A DNA stretch of 64,000 bases, taken from NCBI RefSeq assembly GCF_036067295.1, contig NZ_CP107954.1:5146001-5210000 (forward strand), read 5' to 3'. Source of the DNA: Kribbella sp. NBC_00382. Lineage in GTDB: Bacteria; Actinomycetota; Actinomycetes; Propionibacteriales; Kribbellaceae. The position numbers were made by a program, and so were the translations under genes. The notes beneath the pieces are model-generated. The model did not search any database and was not told the origin of the DNA. It was given only the letters and a program-made list of their open reading frames with translations. Of this stretch, positions 16,290-26,739 are shown one piece after another; the first letter of the stretch is position 1, and each line of letters starts with the position of its first letter.

Positions 16290-17924
16290 CTAGGCGAGGT
16301 GCTGCCTCAGGTACCAGGTGCGGGTTGGGTGGCGGGCGAGTTTGCCGCTGGAGGTTTTGTGGATGGTGCCGCGAGGGGCGAGGACGACCTGGTGGACGTG
16401 GAGGTTGTGGTGGTGGTTGATGGCGGCGCGGATGGTGTCGGTGGGGTCGTCGGGGGTGGTGTGCTCGACGACGATGATCAGGTGTTCGGAGTTGTCCGAG
16501 GGGATTGAGAAGGCGGCTACCCGGCCCGGCTTGAGGGTGGGGTGGGTGGCGTGGATGGTGGCTTCGAGGTCTTGGGGGTGGTGGTTGCGGCCGTCGATGA
16601 TGATGACGTCCTTGAGGCGGCCGGTGATGTAGAGCTCGCCGTTGTGGAGGGTGCCTAGGTCGCCGGTACGGAGCCAGGGGCCGGTGCCGTCGGTGAGGGT
16701 GGTGTTGAAGACTTCCGCGGTACGGGTGGGGTCTTCCCAGTAGCCGCGGGTGACGTTGGGGCCTTTGACGCAGATCTCGCCGATGCGGCCTGGGGGCATC
16801 GGGCTGCCCGCCGGGTCGGCGATCACGACGGTCTGGCCGCGGGGTGGGCCTACCGAGACCAGGTCGTTGTGATCGAAGGTGGTGATGGTGGGGAGGGCGT
16901 CGACTGGGGCGCTGGCGACGAAGACGACGGCTTCGGCGAGGCCGTACGCCGGTACGTGGGCGGTGGGGTTGAAGCCGTGGTCGCGGAAGGCTTCGGTGAA
17001 GGCGGTGAGGGTTGCCGGGCGGATCGGTTCGGCGCCGTTGAGGAAGGCTTTGTAGCGGGACAGGTCGAGCTTGGACTTGTCCGTGATCCTTTGGACGCAG
17101 TGGTCGTACGCGAAGTTGGGTGCGGCGGTGTAGACGTCCATTGCTTCGTCGGCCAGTTGGAACCAGCGCGCCGGGCGCATCAGGAACGCGACTGGATCGG
17201 TGAACGCCGACCGGTCACCGTGCAGGATCGGTACGCCGAACGCCAGCATCAACCCCATGTCGTGGAACAACGGCAGCCAGCTGACCGTCATCGACCGCCC
17301 CGGTTCGAACGCGAACGCCTCGATCAGCTGGCCGATGTTGGCGACCAGGTTGGCGTGCGACACCATCACGCCGGACGGCGAGCCCGTCGAACCGGACGTG
17401 TACTGGAGATACGCAAGCTCATCAGGATCGATCGGCTCCAGCTCCCAGCTGGCTGGCTCGACCTGATCGACAGCGATCACGGGAAGTCCTTCGACGCTCC
17501 GCGGGATCGAGGGCGGCATCGAGGGCGGCATCGACGGCGGCATCGCCCGCGGCATCGACGGCGAGCCTTCGAGCGCGGTCGAGGTGGTGAGCGCGCAGAC
17601 CGGTGAGCTGTCGGCCAGTACGCCGTCCAGCCGCGCGCGATGCCCGGGCAGATCCGGCGGGAACAGCGGCACCGCAATCGTCCGCGCATAGCAGGATCCG
17701 AGCACCGCCACGAGATAGTCGAGTCCTTGCGGTGCGAGGATCGCGACCCGATCGCCCGGCGCTGCGCATTGACGGATAGCCGCGGCGACGGCGCGGGCGC
17801 GAGCGTCGATCTCGCCCCAGGTCAGCGTCGTCCGCGAGTCGGCGCGGTAGTCGACGTACGTGTAGGCAGGCTGGTCGGCCTTCTCCTCGGCCCACCGCAC
17901 CACCAGGTCGACGATCGTCGTCAT
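16290..17924 (-). CDS. Fatty-acyl-AMP ligase (FAAL)
   Basis: 544-aa member of the acyl-adenylate-forming family, of the FAAL type that passes an acyl-AMP to an acyl carrier protein rather than to CoA. The P-loop-like motif YLQYTSGSTGSPSGVMVSH is at 172-190, and later motifs include GLAEAVVFV, YWEDPTRTAEVF and the hinge TGRLKDVIIIDGRNHHPQDLE, whose NHHPQDLE is characteristic of FAALs. The enzyme starts with a 4-bp ATGA overlap on the ACP-containing gene upstream, so the acceptor is almost certainly that protein. An odd MPPS repeat occupies residues 124-143, encoded by a 12-bp tandem array. The pairing recalls FadD32-Pks13. Confidence 0.9.
   Translation of the reverse strand: MTTIVDLVVRWAEEKADQPAYTYVDYRADSRTTLTWGEIDARARAVAAAIRQCAAPGDRVAILAPQGLDYLVAVLGSCYARTIAVPLFPPDLPGHRARLDGVLADSSPVCALTTSTALEGSPSMPRAMPPSMPPSMPPSIPRSVEGLPVIAVDQVEPASWELEPIDPDELAYLQYTSGSTGSPSGVMVSHANLVANIGQLIEAFAFEPGRSMTVSWLPLFHDMGLMLAFGVPILHGDRSAFTDPVAFLMRPARWFQLADEAMDVYTAAPNFAYDHCVQRITDKSKLDLSRYKAFLNGAEPIRPATLTAFTEAFRDHGFNPTAHVPAYGLAEAVVFVASAPVDALPTITTFDHNDLVSVGPPRGQTVVIADPAGSPMPPGRIGEICVKGPNVTRGYWEDPTRTAEVFNTTLTDGTGPWLRTGDLGTLHNGELYITGRLKDVIIIDGRNHHPQDLEATIHATHPTLKPGRVAAFSIPSDNSEHLIIVVEHTTPDDPTDTIRAAINHHHNLHVHQVVLAPRGTIHKTSSGKLARHPTRTWYLRQHLA
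17501..17563. repeat. 12-bp tandem array inside the FAAL gene
   Basis: Five imperfect copies of a 12-bp unit of the form GGCGGCATCGAG encode repeated Met-Pro-Pro-Ser (with Pro-Arg variants) at residues 124-143 of the FAAL. The unit length is a multiple of three, so copy-number change keeps the frame. It lies in a loop between the N-terminal subdomain and the strand before the nucleotide motif. Confidence 0.8.
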
Positions 17925-19642
17925 GACCCCGGCCAGGGAGCAACCGGTACGTCGGTGACGCGACCCGGTGGCGGGATGATCGGCAGGCCGAGTACTTCGA
18001 GCATCGCGAGCTGGGTATGGAAGGCGAGCGCGTCAGCCGTCAACTCGATCGACAGCTGGTGTCCGTCATCGGCCGCGCGGTCGAGCAGCGCATCAACTGA
18101 AGTACTCGGCTTCCGCCCAGCAATCCAGTACTCCGCACCGAACGGTGCGGCATCGGTGGACGTCGCGGAGTAGAACGGCACCCGCACCTCCGCCGGCGCC
18201 AGATCGGCAAGCATCGGCCCAAGCTGATCCGGCGTCCGAGCCAGCGCCGCAATCACCCGAGCCCCCTCGGTCGCGGTCAGCACACCCGCAACCACCGCCG
18301 CCGCAACCTCCCCGCTCCCCTCAGCCACAATCGCCGCTGGCACCACCCCGTACTCCCGCCAAGCCAACGCCAACGCCACCTGCACCGCAAACCCCACCGG
18401 CAACTCATCCCCAGCCGCCACCACGTCCTCCCGCACGGCTTCCCGCAGTGAGACACCGGCAGCCCAAACCATCAACGGATCAAGCTCAGCAATCACCCCG
18501 ACAAACCCAGGCACGCTCTCAGCCAACTCCCGCAACCCAGCCGACTCCCGCGGGCGGGAGGGAGCGGCTATCCCCGCCCCAACCCCGGCAACCGGCGTCA
18601 GCCCGAGCCCGGCGCCGAGTGGTCCCAGCGGCTGGCTGGGGAAGACCCATACCGGTTGCGGTGGGGTGCTGCTTGCTTCGCCGGCGAAGTTGCCGGGGTG
18701 GGGGTTGCCTTGGGCTAGGGCTGTGAGGGCGGCGGTTAGGTCGGGGCGTTGGCGGCCGGTGACGGTTGCTCGGAGGGGGCCTCGGCCGAGGCGGCGGGCG
18801 AGGGTGTGGGCTACGTCGGCGGTGCTGTTGCCGGAGTTGGTTCGGAGGTGGTCGGCGAGTTGGCCGGCGTAGGCGCGGATTCCGTCGAGTGAGGTGTCCG
18901 ACAGCAGCAAGCGGGTCGGGCCGGTGGACGGAGTGCGGGCGGCGGGGCGGGCTCGGCGTACGACCGCTTCGGGGCAGGAGATGGTCGCACCGACCGGAAA
19001 GGGGATGAGGTCGGGTGTGAGTCCGTGGTCAGCAGTCAGTACTGCTTCGAAGAAGTCGCCGTCGGCGTCGCCCTCGGGATCGGTGCACAAGGCAAGTACT
19101 TGGTCGAGATCGCGCTCGGCGTCGGCGAGGCGCTTGAGGACGACTACCCGGCACCCCGGACCGTCCAGGACTGCGACCGCCAACTCCCCAACACCGGTAC
19201 GCAAGCGCGCCATCGCCTCCGGGAGCGGGATGCCATCGACGTCGTGCGGCGAGATACCGGCGTGTTCGAGCGCCTCCCAGGTCACCTCCCGCAACGTCTG
19301 CCCGGTCGCGGCCGACTCAAGCAGCCGCCGCGCCACCCCGATGACAGCGATCTCGGCACCGGACAAAATCTCCGGCGGGCTAAGAGCAACGCCATCAGGC
19401 TGGTCCGAGTTGAGCAGACCGCGGACCAATTGGTTGATGGTCGGATAGCGCCAAACCGACGTCGGCTCCAGGCGCCGCCCGAGAACTTCCTCGAGCTCAC
19501 CAGTGGCCGCGACCGCGTCCCGAGACGCGATGCCGTACTGCTCCAGCAGCCGGTCAGGGTCGACCTCCGCCGCCGACAGCTCGCAGGCCCGGGCGACCCG
19601 GTCCACCAGGAAACGTCTGAGGTCGAGCTCGCTGATAGCCAT
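17921..19642 (-). CDS. Collapsed polyketide-synthase-like protein: ACP, KS remnant, inactive AT-like domain
   Basis: 573 aa. An N-terminal acyl-carrier domain (about 1-78) has its phosphopantetheine serine in GIASRDA (Ser40), the form of the first ACP of Pks13. Next, short pieces of a ketosynthase remain (EIAVIGVARRLL and LREVTWEALEHAGISP), but the Cys active site (normally in DTACSSS) and the two His motifs are absent. A linker resembling the KS-to-AT connector (SLDGIRAYAGQLADHL) leads to an acyltransferase-like region. There the usual GHSxGE reads AEGSGE (440-445), putting Gly442 where the nucleophilic Ser belongs. The frame is intact. The likely role is an acyl carrier or scaffold loaded by the FAAL, not a condensing enzyme. 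A perfect inverted repeat includes the start codon. Confidence 0.75.
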   Translation of the reverse strand: MAISELDLRRFLVDRVARACELSAAEVDPDRLLEQYGIASRDAVAATGELEEVLGRRLEPTSVWRYPTINQLVRGLLNSDQPDGVALSPPEILSGAEIAVIGVARRLLESAATGQTLREVTWEALEHAGISPHDVDGIPLPEAMARLRTGVGELAVAVLDGPGCRVVVLKRLADAERDLDQVLALCTDPEGDADGDFFEAVLTADHGLTPDLIPFPVGATISCPEAVVRRARPAARTPSTGPTRLLLSDTSLDGIRAYAGQLADHLRTNSGNSTADVAHTLARRLGRGPLRATVTGRQRPDLTAALTALAQGNPHPGNFAGEASSTPPQPVWVFPSQPLGPLGAGLGLTPVAGVGAGIAAPSRPRESAGLRELAESVPGFVGVIAELDPLMVWAAGVSLREAVREDVVAAGDELPVGFAVQVALALAWREYGVVPAAIVAEGSGEVAAAVVAGVLTATEGARVIAALARTPDQLGPMLADLAPAEVRVPFYSATSTDAAPFGAEYWIAGRKPSTSVDALLDRAADDGHQLSIELTADALAFHTQLAMLEVLGLPIIPPPGRVTDVPVAPWPGS

Positions 19643-19679
19643 CTCGCGAACGAAGATAGGTCATCGCTCGCGAGATGGC
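19638..19679. promoter_or_regulatory. Perfect 12-bp inverted repeat over the start of the PKS-like gene
   Basis: GCCATCTCGCGA (19638-19649) and TCGCGAGATGGC (19668-19679) are exact complements with an 18-bp spacer. On the coding (minus) strand the second arm contains the ATG, and a TATCTT box (19658-19653) lies in the spacer 10 nt before it. It can be read as a repressor operator across a leaderless promoter, or as an mRNA hairpin that hides the start codon if transcription comes from the permease gene upstream. Confidence 0.6.
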
Positions 19680-19686
19680 CGTGACC

Positions 19687-21237
<1,551 letters not shown>

Positions 21238-21345
21238 CGTCGCCACCTCGTCCGCAGTCGTGTTTCGGACCAACGTGCGGGATCGCGGACGTCCTGTCAA
21301 CGCATAACAACACAGCGTCACCGTCGTCGCCGACGGTGGCCGTCC

Positions 21346-22134
21346 TTACTCGTCTTTGGCGAGGCCCAGCAACGGCAGAGTCGGGCGGCGGGGTGCTCCG
21401 AGGGCGGCGTAGCCGCGGCGTACCGCCTGCTCGAGGTGTGCCTGCGGCCAGGGCCAGTCGTCGGTGTGGGCGAGGGCGTCGTCGAGCGAGGTGCCGTTGT
21501 GGTGGAGGCCGGAGATGGTGTTGGCGACCGTGCCGATGTCGCCGTTCTGGTCGCGGACGAACTCGGCATCGACCACCGCGCCATGCCCCGGTACGACCTT
21601 GGCCGTCGCGGACAGCAGCCCGATCAGCCGGTCGACGGTGTCGGCCCACTCCAGCGGGTACGAGTCCTCCCCGTACGACGGCGGCGCCGACTCCTCGATC
21701 AGGTCACCGGCGAAGAAGACATCCACATCCGGTACGACGACCACCACATCGCCGTCCGTGTGCCCGTTCCCCAGGTGCAGCACCTCGACCCGCCGGTCAC
21801 CCAGCTCGATCACCTTGGCCACGGCGAAGGTGTTGTCGATGGCAACGGTCTCCGCGACGGCGGCAGCCGTGTTCTCCTGCGCGTAACTCGTGGCGTCCTT
21901 GAAGGCGGGGTTGCCGAAGACGTGGTCGAAGTGCGCGTGCGTGTTGACGACCCAGCGGATCGGCGCGTCGGTGACCTCGCGGATGTGGCCGAGCAACTCC
22001 TCGCCCTCGGCGGGAGTGCCCCGCGTGTCGATCACCAGCGCACCCTCACTGCCGACGACCAGCCCGATGTTCACGTCGTACTTCTCGTACCGCCGGACCC
22101 AGGTGCGGTCGGCCAACTCCACCCACGTACTCAT
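21346..22134 (-). CDS. Metallo-beta-lactamase-fold hydrolase
   Basis: 262-aa MBL-fold protein. The zinc motif THAHFDH is at residues 65-71 (His66, His68, Asp70, His71), followed by GHTDGD, FAGDLI and the terminal VVPGHGAVVD strand carrying the remaining ligands. The family includes lactonases, thioesterases and quinoprotein-relay-like hydrolases, so the substrate is open. The ATG at 22134 is used because it begins the fold with WVELADRTWVRRY. The gene lies 23 bp downstream of the EF-Tu-domain-2-like gene on the same strand. No signal peptide, so it is cytoplasmic. Confidence 0.85.
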   Translation of the reverse strand: MSTWVELADRTWVRRYEKYDVNIGLVVGSEGALVIDTRGTPAEGEELLGHIREVTDAPIRWVVNTHAHFDHVFGNPAFKDATSYAQENTAAAVAETVAIDNTFAVAKVIELGDRRVEVLHLGNGHTDGDVVVVVPDVDVFFAGDLIEESAPPSYGEDSYPLEWADTVDRLIGLLSATAKVVPGHGAVVDAEFVRDQNGDIGTVANTISGLHHNGTSLDDALAHTDDWPWPQAHLEQAVRRGYAALGAPRRPTLPLLGLAKDE

Positions 22135-22157
22135 GCCGACGACCCTAACCGGAGGGG

Positions 22158-22535
22158 TCAGCGCGAGATGACGTCGCCTGCCAGTACCTGACTCTTGTCG
22201 ATGCCGTCGAGCAGCAGCCCGACGTTCTCGCCGGCGCTCGCGGTCGTGAGGATCTTGCGGAACGCCTCGACGCCGGTGACACGGGTCATCGCCACCTGCT
22301 GCCCGGCCCGCATGATCAGCACCTGATCGCCGACCGTCACCGTTCCCGCGGTGATCCGGCCGGTCACCACTGTCCCGCGCCCGGTGATCGAGAACACGTC
22401 CTCGACCGGCAGCACGAAGCTCCCGGCGTCCTGCGGCCGCGGCGCGTCCTGCAACCGCGCGGCAGAGTGCGCCTGGTTCAGCAGTTGCTGCGGATCCATC
22501 GGGTTCGGCTCGCTCTTCCAGAACTTCCATCCCAT
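22158..22535 (-). CDS. Stand-alone EF-Tu domain-2-like protein
   Basis: 125-aa small protein. After about 40 variable residues it has a single beta-barrel matching translation-factor domain 2: VEDVFSITGRGTVVTGRI, then VGDQVLIMRAG, FRKILTTASAGENVGLLL and QVLAGDVIS. There is no GTPase domain, so it cannot be a translation factor by itself. Such one-domain proteins recur in actinobacteria without a known role. It may bind a nucleotide, RNA or the ribosome (inference). Probably the first gene of a two-gene unit with the MBL hydrolase. Confidence 0.75.
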   Translation of the reverse strand: MGWKFWKSEPNPMDPQQLLNQAHSAARLQDAPRPQDAGSFVLPVEDVFSITGRGTVVTGRITAGTVTVGDQVLIMRAGQQVAMTRVTGVEAFRKILTTASAGENVGLLLDGIDKSQVLAGDVISR

Positions 22536-22665
22536 GGTGGTCGACCCTAGTGCCTATCCAGCCGCCGGGATGGGGGTTGAAGGCCCCCGATCAGCCGCCT
22601 AAGGTCGCAGAGCTGAACCGATTCATCCGATCTCTACACCGATGAACCTTATGAAGGGCGGCGGC

Positions 22666-23307
22666 GTGACGACACGACGGGCACTGGTGGTCCGGGGCGG
22701 CTGGGAAGGGCATGTCCCGGTCGAGGCGACTGAGCTGTTCATCCCCTTCCTGAAGGAGAACGACTTCGAGGTGACGGTCTCGGACACCACCGAGAGCTAC
22801 CTCGACCTGGCCGGTGTCGATCTGGTGCTGCAGTGCATCACCATGAGCGAGATCACCGCCGAGCAGGTCAAGGGCCTGGAGACCGCGGTCCGGGCCGGCA
22901 CCGGCCTGGCCGGCTGGCACGGCGGCATCATCGACTCGTTCCGCAGCAACAGCGACTACAGCTTCATCACCGGCGGCCAGTTCGTCTCGCACCCCGGCGG
23001 AGCGGTCGACCACCGGATCGAGATCGTCAATGACGACCCGATCGTCGAGGGTCTGACGCACTTCGACCTGCGCACCGAGCAGTACTACGTGCACGCCGAC
23101 CCCACCAACAACGTGCTCGCCACCACCACCTTCCGGGCGCACCCGGACTTCCCGTGGATCGACGGCGCGACGATGCCGGCCGTCTGGACCCGCACCTGGG
23201 GCGAGGGCAAGGTCTTCGTCTGCACGCCGGGCCACACCGTCGCCGACCTCGACACGCCAGAGGTCCGCACGATCATCGAGAGGGGCCTGCTGTGGGCGAG
23301 CAAGTGA
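22666..23307 (+). CDS. ThuA-like sugar-metabolism protein
   Basis: 213-aa protein with the ThuA (class I glutamine-amidotransferase-like) fold: RALVVRGGWEGHVP at the start, a GLAGWHGGIIDSF turn and a C-terminal GEGKVFVCTPGHT. The GTG at 22666 is chosen because GAAGG lies 8 nt upstream; the ATG at 22642 has no ribosome site. Its stop overlaps the start of the Gfo/Idh/MocA oxidoreductase by 4 bp (GTGA), so the two are translationally coupled. ThuA proteins are repeatedly paired with such oxidoreductases in pathways passing through 3-keto sugars. The actual substrate here is not visible. Confidence 0.83.
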   Translation: MTTRRALVVRGGWEGHVPVEATELFIPFLKENDFEVTVSDTTESYLDLAGVDLVLQCITMSEITAEQVKGLETAVRAGTGLAGWHGGIIDSFRSNSDYSFITGGQFVSHPGGAVDHRIEIVNDDPIVEGLTHFDLRTEQYYVHADPTNNVLATTTFRAHPDFPWIDGATMPAVWTRTWGEGKVFVCTPGHTVADLDTPEVRTIIERGLLWASK

Positions 23308-24395
23308 GCAAGGTCGGCATCGTCGGCACCGGTGTCATCAGCGGTACTTACCTCGAGCACCTCGCCAAGCTGCCCGGCGTACAGGTGGTGGCCGTCGCGG
23401 ACCTCGACCTCTCCAGGGCGCAGACGATCGCCGACCAGAACCCGGGCATCCGCGCGCTGACGTCCGAGGACCTGTTCGCCGACCCCGAGGTCGACATCGT
23501 CCTCAACCTGACCATCCCGGCCGCGCACGCCCCGGTCCACCAGGCTGCGCTGCAGGCCGGCAAGCACGTGTACGGCGAGAAGCCCCTGGCCGTCGACCGT
23601 GCCGAGGCAGAGCCCCTGCTCAAGCTCGCAGCGGCCAACAACCTCCGCATCGGCTGCGCCCCCGACACAGTGCTCGGCACCGGCACGCAGACTGCCCGCG
23701 TCGCGCTCGACCGTGGCGACATCGGCGTACCGACGGCTGCGACGGCTTACTTCGTCACGCCCGGCCATGAGTTGTGGCACCCGGCTCCCGAGTTCTACTA
23801 CCAACCAGGTGGCGGCCCACTGCTCGACATGGGCCCGTATTACATCACCAGCCTCGTCACGCTGCTTGGGCCGGTGAAGCGAGTCACGGGTCGCGCTGGT
23901 CGCTCGCAGGAGGAGCGCAAGGTCCATACCGGGCCGCGGGCGGGGGAGGCGTTCCCTGTCGACGTACCGACGCATGTGACCGGCGTACTGGAGCACGAGT
24001 CGGGTGCGCTCACCACTGTCCTGATGAGCTTCGACGTGTGGGCCGCGCGGCTGCCACGGATCGAGATCTACGGCACCGAGGGCAGTCTGTCCGTACCGGA
24101 CCCCAACGGCTTCGACGGCACGGTGGAGATCGCCACTGCCACCAACCGTGACTGGACGGCACTCCCTGTAGCCGGTGGGTACGCCGGTGCCGGCCGCGGC
24201 GTCGGTGTGGCCGACATGGCTCGCGCATTGCGCAACGACGAGCCGCACCGGGCCAACGGAGTACTGGCCTACCACGTGCTCGACGTGATGGAGTCGCTGC
24301 TCGAGTCGGCAGTTCAGGACCAGTCGGTGGACGTGGCGAGTACGGTCGAGCGGCCTGCCGCCGTACCTTTGGGAGCGTCCCCGGAATCCGCCTGA
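23304..24395 (+). CDS. Gfo/Idh/MocA-family NAD(P)-dependent oxidoreductase
   Basis: 363-aa cytoplasmic sugar or cyclitol dehydrogenase. The N-terminal Rossmann motif GIVGTGVISG is at residues 5-14, GKHVYGEKPLA carries the catalytic Lys, and GGGPLLDMGPYYI is the conserved glycine-rich segment with the proton-relay residues. The GTG at 23304 overlaps the ThuA stop. With ThuA it likely oxidises or reduces a sugar hydroxyl at C3. The unit has no visible transporter or regulator. Confidence 0.87.
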   Translation: MSKVGIVGTGVISGTYLEHLAKLPGVQVVAVADLDLSRAQTIADQNPGIRALTSEDLFADPEVDIVLNLTIPAAHAPVHQAALQAGKHVYGEKPLAVDRAEAEPLLKLAAANNLRIGCAPDTVLGTGTQTARVALDRGDIGVPTAATAYFVTPGHELWHPAPEFYYQPGGGPLLDMGPYYITSLVTLLGPVKRVTGRAGRSQEERKVHTGPRAGEAFPVDVPTHVTGVLEHESGALTTVLMSFDVWAARLPRIEIYGTEGSLSVPDPNGFDGTVEIATATNRDWTALPVAGGYAGAGRGVGVADMARALRNDEPHRANGVLAYHVLDVMESLLESAVQDQSVDVASTVERPAAVPLGASPESA

Positions 24396-24442
24396 GACCT
24401 GCCCCACGCCGTTACGCGTCGGTAGGTGCTGCGGTGGCTCGG

Positions 24443-24472
24443 TAGACTGGCACTCGAATCTCGGGAGTGCCA
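24443..24472 (+). promoter_or_regulatory. hrcA promoter with CIRCE operator
   Basis: TGGCACTC-N9-GAGTGCCA (24448-24472) is a perfect CIRCE element: two 8-bp arms with a 9-bp spacer. A TAGACT -10 box (24443-24448) abuts it, so HrcA bound here would block the promoter. This is the standard autoregulated arrangement for hrcA-dnaJ in actinobacteria and predicts heat induction. Confidence 0.93.
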
Positions 24473-24505
24473 ACCCGAGGGGCCGACGTGAGAGGGGTGG
24501 TGCGC

Positions 24506-25525
24506 GTGCTGGACGACCGCAAACTGGACGTGCTCCGGGCCATCGTCGAGGACTACGTGGCCACCCACGAGCCGGTCGGCTCGAAGACGCTCGTCGACCG
24601 GCACAATCTCGGCGTCTCCCCGGCGACGGTCCGCAACGACATGGCCGCGCTGGAGGAGGAGGGGTACATCACCCAGCCGCACACCAGCGCGGGCCGGATC
24701 CCGACCGATGCCGGCTACCGGCTGTTCGTTGACAAGCTGAGCACGGTCAAGTCGCTGTCGCCGGCCGAGAAGAAGGCGATCTCGTCCTTCCTGGTCGGCG
24801 CGGTCGACCTGGACGACGTAGTCCGGCGTACCGTCCGGCTGCTCGCGCAGATCACCCGGCAGGTCGCGATCGTGCAGTACCCGACCCTGAGCCGGTCGAG
24901 CGTGCGGCACGTCGAGGTGGTCACGATGACGCCGCGGCGGCTGCTGCTGGTGCTGATCACCAGTACCGGCCGGGTCGAGCAGCGGATCGTCGAGACCCAC
25001 GACGACGTCGACGAGCAACTGATCGCCGACCTGCGCTCCCGGCTGAACACGGCGCTGACCGGCCAGCGGCTGACCGACGCGGCGACCTCGCTGGCCAGCG
25101 TCACCGAGACCTTCGCGCCGACGGACCGGCCGCTGGTGGCCGCCATCGTGACCAGTCTGCTCGAGGCCTTCACGGTCGAGGGTGAGCAGCGCATCGCGGT
25201 CGGCGGCGCGGCCAACCTGACCCGCTACGGCGACGACTTCGAGCGCAACGTGAAGCCGGTGCTGGAGGCGCTCGAGGAGCACGTGATCCTGCTCAAGCTG
25301 CTCGGCGAGGCAACCAGCCCGCAGACGCTGACGGTCCGGATCGGCCACGAGAACCCGTACGAAGGACTTGCCACCACCTCGGTCGTCGCCACCGGCTACG
25401 GCTCCAAGTCGGAGGCGCTGGCCACTCTCGGCATCGTCGGCCCGACCCACATGGACTATCCGAGCACGATGGGCGCAGTCCGCGCCGTCGCGCGCTACGT
25501 CAGCCAGATCCTGGCCGACTCGTGA
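24506..25525 (+). CDS. hrcA: HrcA heat-shock repressor
   Basis: 339-aa repressor that binds CIRCE sites and keeps class I chaperone genes off until GroEL is titrated away. The N-terminal winged helix has the family sequence DYVATHEPVGSKTL, VSPATVRNDMAALEEEG and HTSAGRIPTDAGYR. The sensor and dimer domain follow to the end. The GTG at 24506 (start Leu-Asp-Asp-Arg-Lys-Leu) is picked because GAGAGGGG lies 8 nt before it and the length fits the family. Upstream in-frame starts fall inside the promoter and CIRCE. It is followed 49 bp later by dnaJ. Confidence 0.95.
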   Translation: MLDDRKLDVLRAIVEDYVATHEPVGSKTLVDRHNLGVSPATVRNDMAALEEEGYITQPHTSAGRIPTDAGYRLFVDKLSTVKSLSPAEKKAISSFLVGAVDLDDVVRRTVRLLAQITRQVAIVQYPTLSRSSVRHVEVVTMTPRRLLLVLITSTGRVEQRIVETHDDVDEQLIADLRSRLNTALTGQRLTDAATSLASVTETFAPTDRPLVAAIVTSLLEAFTVEGEQRIAVGGAANLTRYGDDFERNVKPVLEALEEHVILLKLLGEATSPQTLTVRIGHENPYEGLATTSVVATGYGSKSEALATLGIVGPTHMDYPSTMGAVRAVARYVSQILADS

Positions 25526-25574
25526 AGCACCACGAAAGAACTCACCGAACACTGCCTACCAAGTGGTCTGGAGT

Positions 25575-26717
<1,143 letters not shown>

Positions 26718-26739
26718 AAACGACTTAGGCTGCCGGGCG

